Positions 27,059 through 36,102 of a stretch of DNA of 64,000 nucleotides are shown here, one piece after another. The notes beneath the pieces are model-generated. The model ran no database searches. It was not told the DNA's origin and saw only the letters and a list, made by a program, of their open reading frames with translations. Both the position numbers and the translations under genes were made by a program. The stretch's first letter is position 1; every line of letters starts with the position of its first letter. The stretch is from Microcella alkaliphila (GTDB lineage: Bacteria > Actinomycetota > Actinomycetes > Actinomycetales > Microbacteriaceae). Location of the stretch: assembly GCF_004216855.1 (NCBI RefSeq), contig NZ_SGXT01000014.1, positions 186,001 to 250,000 of the forward strand. The letters run 5' to 3'.

Positions 27059-27637
27059 CTACGAGTCCTGCAGCTGCCGGCGGCGGAACAGCAGGCCGGC
27101 AGACAGGACGACGACGCTGACGGCAGCGACGCTGCCGAGCGCGATCGGAATGATGATGGCGGGGTCGAGCGCCGTCGATGCGGAACCCCGAGCATCCGTG
27201 CCGTCGACGGACAGCGTGGGCAGCTGGAAGCCATCGAGTTCAGTGAGGCCCGGTTCGATCGTCACGTCGCCGACCGCGGCCGACAGTCGGCCATCATCGG
27301 CGATCGCGACGACGCAGTATGTGCCCGCCTCGAGTCCTGCGGTGACGAGGCTGACGGCGAACGGCTCGCCGGCGGTGACCGTCACCACGCGGTCGAGCAC
27401 CGAGGGGCGGCAGTCACCCAGCACCTGGGGGGACAGCGACAGCGTGACATCGACATCACCGGCGCCGCCGACGATGCCTTCAACACGGAGGTCACCCGCG
27501 ACCGTCTGGCCCTGCGTCGGCGCGGTGATGCGCAGCGAGTCGACGGCGAAGGCATTGTCGGCCCAGGCGATCGCGAAAACGATCGCCATGCCGGCGACAA
27601 ATGCGGCGGCCGTGCGGAAGCGCAGCTTCACAGCCAT
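27059..27637 (-). CDS. Hypothetical secreted protein with C-terminal membrane anchor
   Basis: A 192-residue protein with an N-terminal signal peptide (AAAFVAGMAIVFAIAWADNAFA), an extracytoplasmic Ig-like beta domain (LRITAPTQGQTVAGDLRVEG, DCRPSVLDRVV, GTYCVV with two cysteines) and a C-terminal transmembrane helix (IIIPIALGSVAAVSVVVLSAGLLF) with a basic RRRQ stop. No sortase motif is present, so it is anchored by the helix. Function unknown. Confidence 0.65.
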   Translation of the reverse strand: MAVKLRFRTAAAFVAGMAIVFAIAWADNAFAVDSLRITAPTQGQTVAGDLRVEGIVGGAGDVDVTLSLSPQVLGDCRPSVLDRVVTVTAGEPFAVSLVTAGLEAGTYCVVAIADDGRLSAAVGDVTIEPGLTELDGFQLPTLSVDGTDARGSASTALDPAIIIPIALGSVAAVSVVVLSAGLLFRRRQLQDS

Positions 27638-27841
27638 GGGGGTTCGCCATTCGGGTAGGGCGAGTGTCGGTGACGCTGGGCACCAGACGCTTCGGGTATC
27701 GGGTTGGGTGTCGTCTGTCAGAACCGCGGTCGGGGTGTCGGCCGGGTAGCCGGGTGCGGTCCTGTCGGACAGCCTCAGGCTAGAACTCCGCGAGCGTCGG
27801 CCGCTTGCCCCAGTACGGGGGTGAATGGGGGGTGAACGCCC

Positions 27842-28006
27842 CTACTGGCCGGACTTCTCGAGAATGCCGAAGATGCCCGAGAGCAGCAGATAGGCGCCGA
27901 ACGCGCCGACGACGAGCCAGAGCGCGAGGCGGTTCATCGACACGCCCTGCTTCTTCTTCTCGTCGTCTCCGGGGAGCTTCAGCTCGTCGTCGCGGTTGAA
28001 CACCAT
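27842..28006 (-). CDS. Small membrane protein, 54 residues
   Basis: A short gene reading MVFNRDDELKLPGDDEKKKQ, then one hydrophobic helix (LALWLVVGAFGAYLLLSGIFGIL) and the end EKSGQ. Charged N-terminus, single helix and codon bias like neighbouring genes support coding. It stands 19 bp downstream of lysS on the same strand, so it may be the last gene of that transcript. No family function is known to me. The 204 bp between it and 27637 hold nothing I can support. Confidence 0.65.
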   Translation of the reverse strand: MVFNRDDELKLPGDDEKKKQGVSMNRLALWLVVGAFGAYLLLSGIFGILEKSGQ

Positions 28007-28025
28007 GGTGCGAGGCTACCCCTCG

Positions 28026-29555
28026 CTACTTGACGAGCGGGAACAGGATCGTCTCGCGAATGCCGAGGCCGGTGAGGGCCATCAGCAGGCGGTCGATGCC
28101 CATGCCCATGCCGCCAGACGGGGGCATGCCGTGCTCGAGCGCCGTGAGGAACGCCTCGTCGAGCTGCATCGCCTCCAGGTCGCCGCCGGCGGCGAGCGTC
28201 GCCTGGGCGACGAAACGCTCGCGCTGAATGACCGGGTCGACGAGCTCGGAGTACGCGGTGGCGAGTTCGAAGCCGCGCACGTAGAGGTCCCACTTCTCGA
28301 CGACGCCCCTCTTCGAGCGGTGCTCGCGCACGAGCGGGCTCGTGTCGACGGGGAAGTCCATGACGAAGGTCGGGCGGGTGAGGTCGCCCTTAACGTGGTG
28401 CTCCCACAGCTCTTCGACGTACTTGCCGGGCAGCGGGTGGTCGATTTCGATGTCGACGGCGTCGGCCATTTTCTTGAGGTCGGCCATGGGGGTTTCTGGG
28501 GTCACCTCGACGCCCGCGGCCGCGCTTAGCGACTCGTACATGCTGAGGCGATCCCACTCGCCGCCGAGGTCGTACTCGGTGCCGTCGGCCCACGTCACGA
28601 CGTGCGACCCAGCGACGGCGAGCGCCGCGTTCTGGATCATCTCTTGCGTGAGGTCGGCCATCTGGTGGTAGTCGCCGTATGCCTGGTAGGCCTCGAGCAT
28701 GGCGAACTCGGGGCTGTGGGTCGAGTCGGCGCCCTCGTTGCGGAAGTTGCGGTTGATCTCGAACACCCGCTCGATGCCGCCGACGACGGCGCGCTTCAGG
28801 AAGAGCTCGGGCGCGATGCGCAAAAACAGCTCGGTGTCGAACGCGTTCGAGTGCGTCACGAAGGGGCGGGCCGAGGCGCCGCCGTGCATGGTCTGCAGCA
28901 TCGGCGTCTCGACCTCGAGGTAGCCGTGGTTCGCGAACGTCTGCCGCAGGCTCGCCACGGCGAGCGCCCGGGCGCGCACGGTCTGCCGCGCCTGCTCGCG
29001 CACGATGAGGTCGAGGTAGCGCTGGCGCACGCGCGTCTCTTCGCTGAGTTCTTTGTGCAGGGTAGGCAGGGGCAGGATCGCCTTCGCGGCGATCGCCCAG
29101 CTCGACACCATGATGCTGAGCTCGCCGCGGCGGCTCGTGATCACCTCGCCCTCGACGTAGACGTGGTCGCCGAGGTCAGTGAACTCTTTCCACTGCGCGA
29201 GCGACTCGTCGCCGACCTCGGCGAGCGACACCATCACCTGGATGCGGGCGCCGTCACCCGACTGCAACGTGGCGAAGCAGAGCTTGCCGGTGTTGCGGCT
29301 GAACACGATCCGGCCGGCGAGCGCGACGCGCTCCCCGGTCTGCACGTCGGCGTCGAGCTCGGGGAACCGCTCACGCACGGCGGGGATGCTGTCGGTCACC
29401 TCAAGACCGATTGCGTACGGTTCGATGCCGGCCGCGAGCATCCGTTCACGCTTGTCGAGGCGCACCTGCTTCTGCTCGGCGATCTCCTCGATCGTCGGCT
29501 CGTCGCTCGCGTCGGCGGGCGTCGCGCTCGTGGGCGCGGCGGTGTTCTCGGTCAT
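28026..29555 (-). CDS. lysS: Lysyl-tRNA synthetase, class II
   Basis: Charges tRNA-Lys. The 509-residue protein has an N-terminal OB-fold anticodon domain (VALAGRIVFSRNTGKLCFA, near residue 80), class II motif 1 (KAILPLPT... RYLDLI region), motif 2 FRNEGADSTHSPEF near residue 275 and motif 3 GGMGMGIDRLLMALTG near the end. An acidic/Ala-rich N-terminal extension of about 30 residues precedes it. It lies downstream of panC with a long repeat-filled gap between. Confidence 0.97.
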   Translation of the reverse strand: MTENTAAPTSATPADASDEPTIEEIAEQKQVRLDKRERMLAAGIEPYAIGLEVTDSIPAVRERFPELDADVQTGERVALAGRIVFSRNTGKLCFATLQSGDGARIQVMVSLAEVGDESLAQWKEFTDLGDHVYVEGEVITSRRGELSIMVSSWAIAAKAILPLPTLHKELSEETRVRQRYLDLIVREQARQTVRARALAVASLRQTFANHGYLEVETPMLQTMHGGASARPFVTHSNAFDTELFLRIAPELFLKRAVVGGIERVFEINRNFRNEGADSTHSPEFAMLEAYQAYGDYHQMADLTQEMIQNAALAVAGSHVVTWADGTEYDLGGEWDRLSMYESLSAAAGVEVTPETPMADLKKMADAVDIEIDHPLPGKYVEELWEHHVKGDLTRPTFVMDFPVDTSPLVREHRSKRGVVEKWDLYVRGFELATAYSELVDPVIQRERFVAQATLAAGGDLEAMQLDEAFLTALEHGMPPSGGMGMGIDRLLMALTGLGIRETILFPLVK

Positions 29556-30112
29556 GCGTGAGGCTCCTTGGTCAACCGCTCTAGCCTAACGGCGCGCGTT
29601 GGCGCCCCAAGCCGACGTCTGCCCGTGGCCGCGGCCCCCCGCGGCGCCCCGCGCTCCCGCGCCGACTCGCCCCGCTCCGCCCCGCGCCGCGCCGCGCCGC
29701 GGAGAACCGGAGCCCCTTTTGGTGAATGAGAACCCCCTCACGAGGGCACGAGTCCACCAAAGGGGCCCCGGAAGGGCGAGCGAGTGGCCACAGGCAAGCG
29801 GTCACGGGCGTGCATGGAGGGACGAGCGCTGAAGTGGCGCGAGCGCGCACACGGAACGCTTCCGCAGGCGGAACGTGTGCCCCCAAACGCGACTACTCCG
29901 GTGTAGGACTTCCTACACGAGCACACGGGCAGACCGCGGCCTTTCGCTACTCCGGTGTAGGACCTCCTACACCGGAGTAGTCGCGGCGGCCCGTGGAAGA
30001 GTCCCAGCAACGTGGGCGGGAGTCACGGCTACCCCGAAAGCCAGCGCGACGGCGCGAACTGCGCCGCACAGCCGGGCCAGCAACGCGAGCCGCGCCAAAA
30101 CGGGCGCCCGGA
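29556..30112. other. 557-bp gene-free region between panC and lysS with stacked hairpins
   Basis: No gene is supported here. From the lysS side it holds an extremely G/C-rich tract (about 29,600-29,705, GCCGCGCCGCGCC type), an inverted repeat (29708-29724 with 29755-29770, CCCCTTTTGGTG against CACCAAAGGGG, one gap and one mismatch), a nested hairpin at 29847-29880 (GCACACG...CGTGTGC enclosing TTCCG...CGGAA), and two copies of the GTGTAGGA repeat. The lysS promoter must lie within it, but I cannot place it. Confidence 0.7.
29889..29984. repeat. Two further copies of the GTGTAGGA/TCCTACAC hairpin repeat
   Basis: Copy 4 has the left arm GCGACTACTCCGGTGTAGGA (from 29889) and the core 29901-29918, but its right arm diverges after TCCTACAC. 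Copy 5 (29947-29980) is a perfect 34-bp dyad, CTACTCCGGTGTAGGA on each side of CC, followed by TCGC. Copy 5 gives the best view of the full element, whose arms match copies 1 and 3 near glsA. Confidence 0.85.
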
Positions 30113-30988
30113 TCAGGCGAGCGGGATCAGGGCCGTGTCGATGAGGCGAGTGTCGCCGACGCGCGCCGCCACGAGCATCCGGGCGGCGCCGCGGTGGTCA
30201 TCGGGAACCAGATCGAACGTGGCCGGGTCGACGACGGCAACGTAGTCGACGTCGACCTCGGGGCGCCCGGCGAGCGCAGACTGGGCCGCCGCGAGCGCCG
30301 CGTCGATGCCGCGGTCGGCCGCCGACTGCGCCGCCTCGATCGCCGCCGGGATCGCCCGCGCGGCCCGCCGGTGACGCTCGTCCAGGTACGCGTTGCGGCT
30401 CGACAGAGCGAGTCCGTCGTGGTCGCGCACCGTGTCAACCACCTCGACGCGGGTGTCGATGTCGAGGTCGCGCACCATGCGGGTGACGAGGAACACCTGC
30501 TGCGCATCCTTCTCGCCAAAAAGAACAACGTGCGGGGTGACGATGCCGAGCAGCTTCGCGACGACGGTGAGCACGCCGTCGAAGTGCCCGGGGCGCGCGG
30601 CCCCCTCGTAGCGGCGGCCGATCTCGCCGGCGGTCACCCGCGTCAGGGCCGCGCCCGTCGGATACATCTCGTCGGCGTGGGGCGCGAAGACGGCGTCGAC
30701 TCCATGCCCGACGAGCAGCGCCCGGTCGGCGTCGAGGCTGCGCGGATAGCGCTCGAAATCTTCGCTCGGACCGAACTGCAGGGGGTTCACGAACACCGAC
30801 ACGACGACGCGGTCGGCAAGCGCGGCCGCCCGGTCGACGAGCGCGAGGTGCCCGGCGTGCAGCGACCCCATGGTCGGCACGAGGGCGACCGTTTCACCGG
30901 ATGCTCGCCACGCCTCGACGGCCGAGCGAACGCCCGCGACGGTGTCGATCACGACGGGTGGCGCGGCAGAAACATCGTCGTGGCTCAC
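30113..30988 (-). CDS. panC: Pantothenate synthetase PanC
   Basis: Condenses pantoate and beta-alanine with ATP to pantothenate. The 291-residue protein shows PTMGSLHAGHLALV (the HxGH nucleotide motif) near residue 40, FVNPLQFGPSEDF, LFGEKDAQQ near 160 and the KMSKS-like ALSSRNAYL near 190, all characteristic of PanC. It overlaps the DUF2520 gene upstream by 4 bp (ATGA), so it is the last gene of the long folate-linked operon. panD and panB are not in the window. Confidence 0.95.
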   Translation of the reverse strand: MSHDDVSAAPPVVIDTVAGVRSAVEAWRASGETVALVPTMGSLHAGHLALVDRAAALADRVVVSVFVNPLQFGPSEDFERYPRSLDADRALLVGHGVDAVFAPHADEMYPTGAALTRVTAGEIGRRYEGAARPGHFDGVLTVVAKLLGIVTPHVVLFGEKDAQQVFLVTRMVRDLDIDTRVEVVDTVRDHDGLALSSRNAYLDERHRRAARAIPAAIEAAQSAADRGIDAALAAAQSALAGRPEVDVDYVAVVDPATFDLVPDDHRGAARMLVAARVGDTRLIDTALIPLA

Positions 30989-31731
30989 GGTGACCCATTG
31001 TGGCCGCTGTCGTCCTCCGGCACGAATCGTTCGGGCTCGATACGCACGCCGCTCGCCTCGCGCAGCGCATTCTCGACGGCGGAGCGCACGACCGCGCTGA
31101 GCACTCGGCCGGGCTCGTCGACGCCGATGGCGCGCAAGCCGTCGACGGCCTGGTCGACGACGGCGCGCGAAAACTGCGAGGCGGCCGCGATCGCGTCGGC
31201 GTACGCGGGCCGGTCGGCCTCGTCGACCACGATCGGCTCAGCGCCCATCTCGACGACGAGCGCCTGGGCGATGGGCAGCACGGGCGCGGGCGCGGTGACG
31301 GCACACCACGCCTCGCGCAGCCGCACGAGATCTATGGATGTTCCGGTGAAGTCGAGCGCCGGATGCACGGCCAGCGGAATCGCGCCCGCCGCCCGCGCCG
31401 GGTCGAGCACGCCCACCCCGTGCCCGGGGGCCGTGTGCAACACCAACTGGCCGGGCTGCCACGCTCCGGCCGCGGCCAGCCCGTGGATAAGGCCGGGCAG
31501 CTCCCCGTCGGGCACGGCCAGCACGACAAGTTCGCTGCGCTCGACGATGTCGGGCACGGCGGCGATGACGGCACCCGGCAGCAGGCCGTCGACGCGGTCG
31601 CGTTCGTCGTCGCCGACCGCGGAGACGCCGACGATCGCGTGGCCGGCGCCGGCGAGGGCGGCGCCGAGCACGGGGCCGACCCGGCCCGCGCCGACGATGC
31701 CGACGCCGAGGCGTCCATCGCGTGCGGTCAC
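30985..31731 (-). CDS. Rossmann-fold protein with DUF2520 domain
   Basis: A 248-residue protein with an N-terminal dinucleotide-binding fold (GIVGAGRVGPVLGAAL, residues 9-25), the strand LVVLAVPDGEL near 70, HPALDFTG near 125 and a helical DUF2520 C-terminal half. Members are predicted NAD(P)-dependent oxidoreductases related to ketopantoate reductase or 6-phosphogluconate-type folds. Its fixed place just before panC suggests a link to pantoate supply, but that is inference. It overlaps both neighbours by 4 bp. Confidence 0.8.
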   Translation of the reverse strand: MTARDGRLGVGIVGAGRVGPVLGAALAGAGHAIVGVSAVGDDERDRVDGLLPGAVIAAVPDIVERSELVVLAVPDGELPGLIHGLAAAGAWQPGQLVLHTAPGHGVGVLDPARAAGAIPLAVHPALDFTGTSIDLVRLREAWCAVTAPAPVLPIAQALVVEMGAEPIVVDEADRPAYADAIAAASQFSRAVVDQAVDGLRAIGVDEPGRVLSAVVRSAVENALREASGVRIEPERFVPEDDSGHNGSP

Positions 31732-33362
31732 GGCGCGCTCTCCGGCGCCGAGGGCTCCTCCGCGGGGGTCTCACCCCAGCGGTGGCTGGTGTCGCGCTCG
31801 GCGGCGGCAATCGCGCGCCCGCTCACATGCTCGAAGAAGCTCACCGCGTGTTCGCGGTCGAGGGCACCGAGGTTCGCGACGATCGGCCCGGCGACCGTGT
31901 GCACCTGAATTGATCCGAGGCGCAGCGCTCGCTCGATCGGCCCCTGGGTGACCGCCGCCGACTGGATGCGCGGGTACGGCACGAGCGTCAGCGACCGCCA
32001 GACCGCTCCCGCCCGCAGCATGACCAGTTCCGGGGTGAGTGCGGTCGCGTTGCGCTTCACCGAGAACCACCGCAGCGGCCGCGCTCGGCGCGGCGACGGC
32101 ACGAAGCCTCCCTCGTCGCCCGAGCCGGTCAGCCCCAGGTCGATCATCGGCATCGAGTCGTCGGTGACCCCGGCGGGCAGCAACAGGCGCAGCACGGTGC
32201 GCACGTCGTCGGCGTTGCCGACGGGCAGGATCGTCGTCTGCGCTTGGCCTCCAGCACCCTGCGCCGACGAGCGGGAGGCGCGGTTCACGGCGATTTGCCA
32301 CCAGCCGAATGGTCGCCACAGCAGCGGCTGGCTGACCTTCACCGAGTGAATGCGCCCCGGCGGCAGCGTCTCGTTCGACGTCGAGAGCAGGCCGAAGCCG
32401 ACGCGCACCCCGTCGGGGGTGGCGGCGATCGAGTAGCGCAGCGAGCGCGTGATGCGGCTGACGAGGAAACCGCCGATACCGAGCATGGCGGGAATGAATC
32501 CGACGACCAGCGCGACTTCGCCCGTCATCGCGATTCCCGTGATGAGTCCGGCCGTCAACAGCACGAAGACGATCGCGGGCCCGCCGAGCACGGTCGAGCC
32601 GATGAGCCGGCCCGGATTCATGTGTACGACCGTCTCGGGCTCGACGAGGCTCGGGTCGAGTTCGGGCGCCAGGAACTCGCCCACCCGCTTGTCGATCACC
32701 CCGGAGGCAAGGGTCAGCGAGGTGCCGGGCGGCACCTCCACGGAGTCGACGGCGCCGGGGGCGGCCTCGGCCGACGGCGCCCCGCTTCCCGCCGCATCCC
32801 GGCGCGCACCGGACGCGAGCAGCAGGATGTCGCGCCGCAGTGCATCCGCCTGAGCGCCCGTCAGATACTGCAGCGGAACGTTCGCGTCGTTGCCGGCGAC
32901 CGAAATCTCGAGCTTCGCCGCCCCGAACAGGCGCGGGATGAACGGGCGAACGATGTTGATGCCCTGAATGCGATCGAGGCGCCCTTTTCGGTTCGTGCGG
33001 AAGAGGATGCCCGAACGCACCTCGACGACCTGGTCGGTGATGCGAAACGCGTGGAATCGCCACGACAGCCAAAAGCCGGCGATGATCAGCAGCAGCAGGC
33101 CGAGCAGCGCCGCGGCGGCCTGCAGGATCAGGTTCTCGGCGATGATGTACTCGAACAGCGGGTCTTCTGGGGTGAACTCTCCGCCGCCCGGGATGAACGC
33201 CTCAATCAGCCGCTCGCGGAAGTTCGCAACGATCACGCCGACGATGATGAGGAGTGTCAGCCCGCCGCGGAACAGCGGCGTCGCACGGTGCAGTCGGTGC
33301 CACTCCCCGTCGGTGAAGTCGGTCGCGGTGGCCGCCTTCGCGCGCGAGAGCTCGTCGCTCAC
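31728..33362 (-). CDS. PH domain-containing membrane protein (YdbT-like)
   Basis: A 544-residue membrane protein with bacterial PH (DUF304) domains. Two transmembrane helices near residues 32-50 and 80-105 precede the first PH-type stretch (FRITDQVVEVRSGILFRTNRK). A second helix pair at 245-290 is followed by YSIAATPDGVRVGFG, and a C-terminal PH module begins near 440 (ALTPELVMLRAGAVWRS). YdbS/YdbT pairs sit in the membrane and have no settled function. It overlaps the smaller PH protein upstream by 4 bp. Confidence 0.82.
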   Translation of the reverse strand: MSDELSRAKAATATDFTDGEWHRLHRATPLFRGGLTLLIIVGVIVANFRERLIEAFIPGGGEFTPEDPLFEYIIAENLILQAAAALLGLLLLIIAGFWLSWRFHAFRITDQVVEVRSGILFRTNRKGRLDRIQGINIVRPFIPRLFGAAKLEISVAGNDANVPLQYLTGAQADALRRDILLLASGARRDAAGSGAPSAEAAPGAVDSVEVPPGTSLTLASGVIDKRVGEFLAPELDPSLVEPETVVHMNPGRLIGSTVLGGPAIVFVLLTAGLITGIAMTGEVALVVGFIPAMLGIGGFLVSRITRSLRYSIAATPDGVRVGFGLLSTSNETLPPGRIHSVKVSQPLLWRPFGWWQIAVNRASRSSAQGAGGQAQTTILPVGNADDVRTVLRLLLPAGVTDDSMPMIDLGLTGSGDEGGFVPSPRRARPLRWFSVKRNATALTPELVMLRAGAVWRSLTLVPYPRIQSAAVTQGPIERALRLGSIQVHTVAGPIVANLGALDREHAVSFFEHVSGRAIAAAERDTSHRWGETPAEEPSAPESAP

Positions 33363-33901
33363 AGGCCCGCCCGGCGGGTTTCGGCGACCGCGACGAGGTG
33401 GTCGCGCAACTGCTCGGCGCGCTCGAGCGGCAGACCGGGAATGAGCACACCGCTGGAGGCTGCGGCGGTGACGAACTTCAGCTCAGCGAGCCCCAGCATG
33501 CGGGCGACGGGGCCGCGGCTGATGTCGACCAACTGCATGCGGCCGTAGGGCACCGCGACGAAGCGTTGGAAGAGGATCCCGCGGCGGAACAGCAGGTCGT
33601 CGTCACGCAGCGCGTAGCCGATAGCCCGCACCCGTCGCGGCGTGAACGCGATCACGAGCAGGAAGATCGTGCCGAGCACGACCGGAAGGATCCAGCCGAA
33701 CGACCAGCCGATCCACACGGGGGTGAACGACGCGACGGTCATGATTCCGCCGAAGATCAGCCAGCCGACGATGTCGACCACGATGTATTTGGGCGACACG
33801 CGCTGCCACTCGCCGGGCTCGACGGGCAACTCGATTCGGGCGGGGGTCGGCGTCTCGGGGGCGGGGGTCGGCGTCTCGCTCACGGGTGTCGGGTCGGTCA
33901 C
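33359..33901 (-). CDS. PH domain-containing membrane protein (YdbS-like)
   Basis: A 180-residue partner of the YdbT-like protein: a proline/threonine-rich cytoplasmic N-terminus (ETPTPAPETPTPA), two transmembrane helices (residues 45-90), then one PH domain with YALRDDDLLFRRGILFQRF and VPYGRMQLVDISRGP. The same order, small PH protein then large PH protein, is common in this operon in actinobacteria. A direct repeat of GGCGTCTCG in the linker reflects the TP repeats. Confidence 0.82.
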   Translation of the reverse strand: MTDPTPVSETPTPAPETPTPARIELPVEPGEWQRVSPKYIVVDIVGWLIFGGIMTVASFTPVWIGWSFGWILPVVLGTIFLLVIAFTPRRVRAIGYALRDDDLLFRRGILFQRFVAVPYGRMQLVDISRGPVARMLGLAELKFVTAAASSGVLIPGLPLERAEQLRDHLVAVAETRRAGL

Positions 33902-33914
33902 GCGGTTGTCCCCC

Positions 33915-34382
33915 TCAGCCGGCCGCGGGTGCCGCGTTGGGCTCGTCGTCGTCGGTGGGCGGCGGCACCGAGCAGAAATGCTCGGCGACGAGCGCGGTGG
34001 CCAGCAGCACGGCCGCGCCCACGAAGGCCGCCCCCGTGGTCAGCGCCGAGCCTACTGGCACGACCGTACGACTGAGCAGATAGATCAGGATGCCCGCACA
34101 AGCGCCGGCCAGCAGCGCCCCTCCCAGCGCGCTCGCCTTCGCGAGCACCACGATGCGGGTCGCGTAGAACGGGTCGATGCGTCGCTCGCCGGCGGCCGCG
34201 CGGCGCACCGGCCAGGCTCCGGCGAGCAGGGCGGCGGCGATCAGCACGAGGGCGATCGCGAGCGAGACGGGGGGCACGAACACGGGGCGGCCCTGCCCGG
34301 CGAGCATCGCGTCAGCGGCGAAGCCGACGATCGCGCCAGCGAGGGCGAGCGCGAGCAGCGGGCCGGGGGCGGTGCGCGTCAC
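33915..34382 (-). CDS. DUF3180 domain-containing membrane protein
   Basis: A 155-residue protein with four predicted helices, beginning GTG ACG CGC ACC (VTRTAPGPLLALALAG). The start codon overlaps the stop of the folB-folK gene (GTGA), which fixes it despite the open frame upstream. The helix pair PVSLAIALVLIAAALLAG and the motif ERRIDPFYATRIVVLAKASALGG are typical of DUF3180, a family confined to actinobacteria and usually found between folK and PH-domain genes. Function unknown. Confidence 0.85.
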   Translation of the reverse strand: MTRTAPGPLLALALAGAIVGFAADAMLAGQGRPVFVPPVSLAIALVLIAAALLAGAWPVRRAAAGERRIDPFYATRIVVLAKASALGGALLAGACAGILIYLLSRTVVPVGSALTTGAAFVGAAVLLATALVAEHFCSVPPPTDDDEPNAAPAAG

Positions 34383-35278
34383 GGCGCGCCTCCGGGGGCG
34401 TCCGCGGTGGCCGCGTCGCGGTCGGATGCGCGCAGCGCGGCGAGCAGCTCGGCGACCGGTCCGTGAGTGGCGAGCCGAGCATCCGGATCGATGTCGAGCC
34501 AGGGTTCGAGCACGAACGCGCGCTCGTGCGCGCGGGGGTGCGGAAGCGTGAGGCGGGCGTCGTCGCGAACCACCTCGCCGTACTGGATCAGGTCGAGGTC
34601 GAGGGTGCGGTCGGCCCAGCGGGCGACGTGGCTGCCGCGGTCGCGCCCATGCTCGCGCTCGATGCGCAGCAGGTGGTGCAGCAGGTGCGTGGGGGCGAGT
34701 GCGGTGTCGATGAGCGCGATGCCGTTCAGGTACCCGGGCTTCGACGGGTCGGGGCCGTCGGGTGTGAGAGCGACCGAGTCGTGCCAGCGCGAGTGGGCGG
34801 CGACCCGCGTGGCGGGAAGGGCAGCGAGGGCGCGGATCGCGTCGTCGAGGGCCGCGAGGCGGTCGCCGAGGTTCGCGCCGAGGGCGACAACGGCGCGCGC
34901 GGGTGCGGCGTCGCGGGTGACCGTGACCGCGACGTCGCCGAACGGCACCGCGATGGGAGCCTCCGGTTTGTGCACCGTGATCGTCGCGCGGTGCACCCCC
35001 TCGCGGGCGAGGCACACGGCGGCGAGGCGGTCGGCGAGCGTCTCGATGAGGTCGACGGGGTCGCGCTCGATCGCGGCGACCAGGTCGTCGGCGAGCTCGC
35101 CGTAGTGCACGGTGTCGGCGACGTCGTCGCTCGCGGCTGCCGGCGACAGGTCGAGATGCAGCACGGCGTCGACGACGAAGCGCTGGCCGTCGCGCCGCTC
35201 GTCGGGATAGACGCCGTGGAAGCCGGTCGCCGTCACGCCCGTCAGGGCGATGGTGTCGGGGCTCGGGTCTCCGGTCAC
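34379..35278 (-). CDS. folK: Bifunctional dihydroneopterin aldolase / HPPK (FolB-FolK fusion)
   Basis: Two consecutive folate steps in one 299-residue chain: residues 1-120 are FolB (LTGVTATGFHGVYPDERRDGQ, then VHYGELADDLVAAI and LIETLADRLA), which cleaves dihydroneopterin, and residues 125-299 are FolK (VVALGANLGDRLAALDDAI, RTLDLDLIQYG, LPHPRAHERAFVLEPWLDIDP), which pyrophosphorylates the product. No stop separates them. The GTG start at 35278 overlaps the folP stop; the longer frame upstream is only the shadow of folP. Confidence 0.9.
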   Translation of the reverse strand: MTGDPSPDTIALTGVTATGFHGVYPDERRDGQRFVVDAVLHLDLSPAAASDDVADTVHYGELADDLVAAIERDPVDLIETLADRLAAVCLAREGVHRATITVHKPEAPIAVPFGDVAVTVTRDAAPARAVVALGANLGDRLAALDDAIRALAALPATRVAAHSRWHDSVALTPDGPDPSKPGYLNGIALIDTALAPTHLLHHLLRIEREHGRDRGSHVARWADRTLDLDLIQYGEVVRDDARLTLPHPRAHERAFVLEPWLDIDPDARLATHGPVAELLAALRASDRDAATADAPGGAP

Positions 35279-36102
35279 GCGACACCCCCGCGCCAGGCGC
35301 GCCACGCGGCGAGCGCCTGCGCGTTCGCGGTGACGTTGTGAACGCGCACGGCGGCGACCCCCGCGTCGGCGCACATCACGCTGACGGCAGCGGTCGCGAC
35401 GTCGCGGTCGGCCGGCTGCTGGGTGCTCGGCAGCAGTGCGCCGAGGAAGCGCTTGCGCGAGGCCCCCACGAGTAGCGGGTGCCCGAGCGAGCGCAGCGTG
35501 GCGATCCCGCGCAGCAGCTGCCAATTGTGGTCGGGCCCTTTTGCGAACCCGATGCCCGGGTCGAGCCACAGCCGCTCCGGTGCGAGCCCGGCGCCGAGCA
35601 GCGCGTCGCGGCGTGCCCGCAGCTCGGCCGTCACGTCGGCGACGACGTTCGCGTAGTCGCTGACCTGGTCCCACCGGTGCGAGTGGCCACGCCAGTGCAT
35701 GGCGACGTAGTCGGCGTCGAGCCCAGCGACCGTCGTCGCCATGGCCGGGTCGGCGAGTCCGCCCGAGACGTCGTTGACGATGCGCGCGCCCGCCTCGACG
35801 GCGGCCGCGGCGGTCGACGCGTTCATCGTGTCGATCGACACCGGGATGCCCGCGGCGGCGAGCGCGCGGATCACCGGCAGCACGCGCCCCTGCTCGACCT
35901 CGGGGCTGACGCGTTCTGCTCCGGGGCGGGTCGACTCGCCACCCACGTCAATCACGCTGGCGCCGTCGGCGACCATGCGCTGGGCGTGCCGGAGGGCGAC
36001 CTGCGGGTTGACGAAGCGGCCGCCGTCGCTGAACGAGTCGGGCGTGACGTTCAGGATGCCCCAGATCGCGGGGCCGGTGGCCGTGCTGCGGGCGTCCGTC
36101 AC
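35275..36102 (-). CDS. folP: Dihydropteroate synthase FolP
   Basis: Joins 6-hydroxymethyl-dihydropterin pyrophosphate to p-aminobenzoate. The 275-residue TIM-barrel protein shows GILNVTPDSFSDGG near residue 16, IDVGGESTRPGAERV near 57, NDVSGG near 113, the WLDPGIGFAKGPDHN loop and GASRKRFLG near 220. This is the sulfonamide target. It is translationally coupled to folE (4-bp overlap) and to folBK. Confidence 0.96.
   Translation of the reverse strand: MTDARSTATGPAIWGILNVTPDSFSDGGRFVNPQVALRHAQRMVADGASVIDVGGESTRPGAERVSPEVEQGRVLPVIRALAAAGIPVSIDTMNASTAAAAVEAGARIVNDVSGGLADPAMATTVAGLDADYVAMHWRGHSHRWDQVSDYANVVADVTAELRARRDALLGAGLAPERLWLDPGIGFAKGPDHNWQLLRGIATLRSLGHPLLVGASRKRFLGALLPSTQQPADRDVATAAVSVMCADAGVAAVRVHNVTANAQALAAWRAWRGGVA

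Noticed and set aside
34379-35674. Longer start for the FolB-FolK protein
   Set aside because: The extra 130 codons are antisense-like, Arg-rich text overlapping folP in another frame; the GTG overlapping the folP stop gives the family N-terminus.
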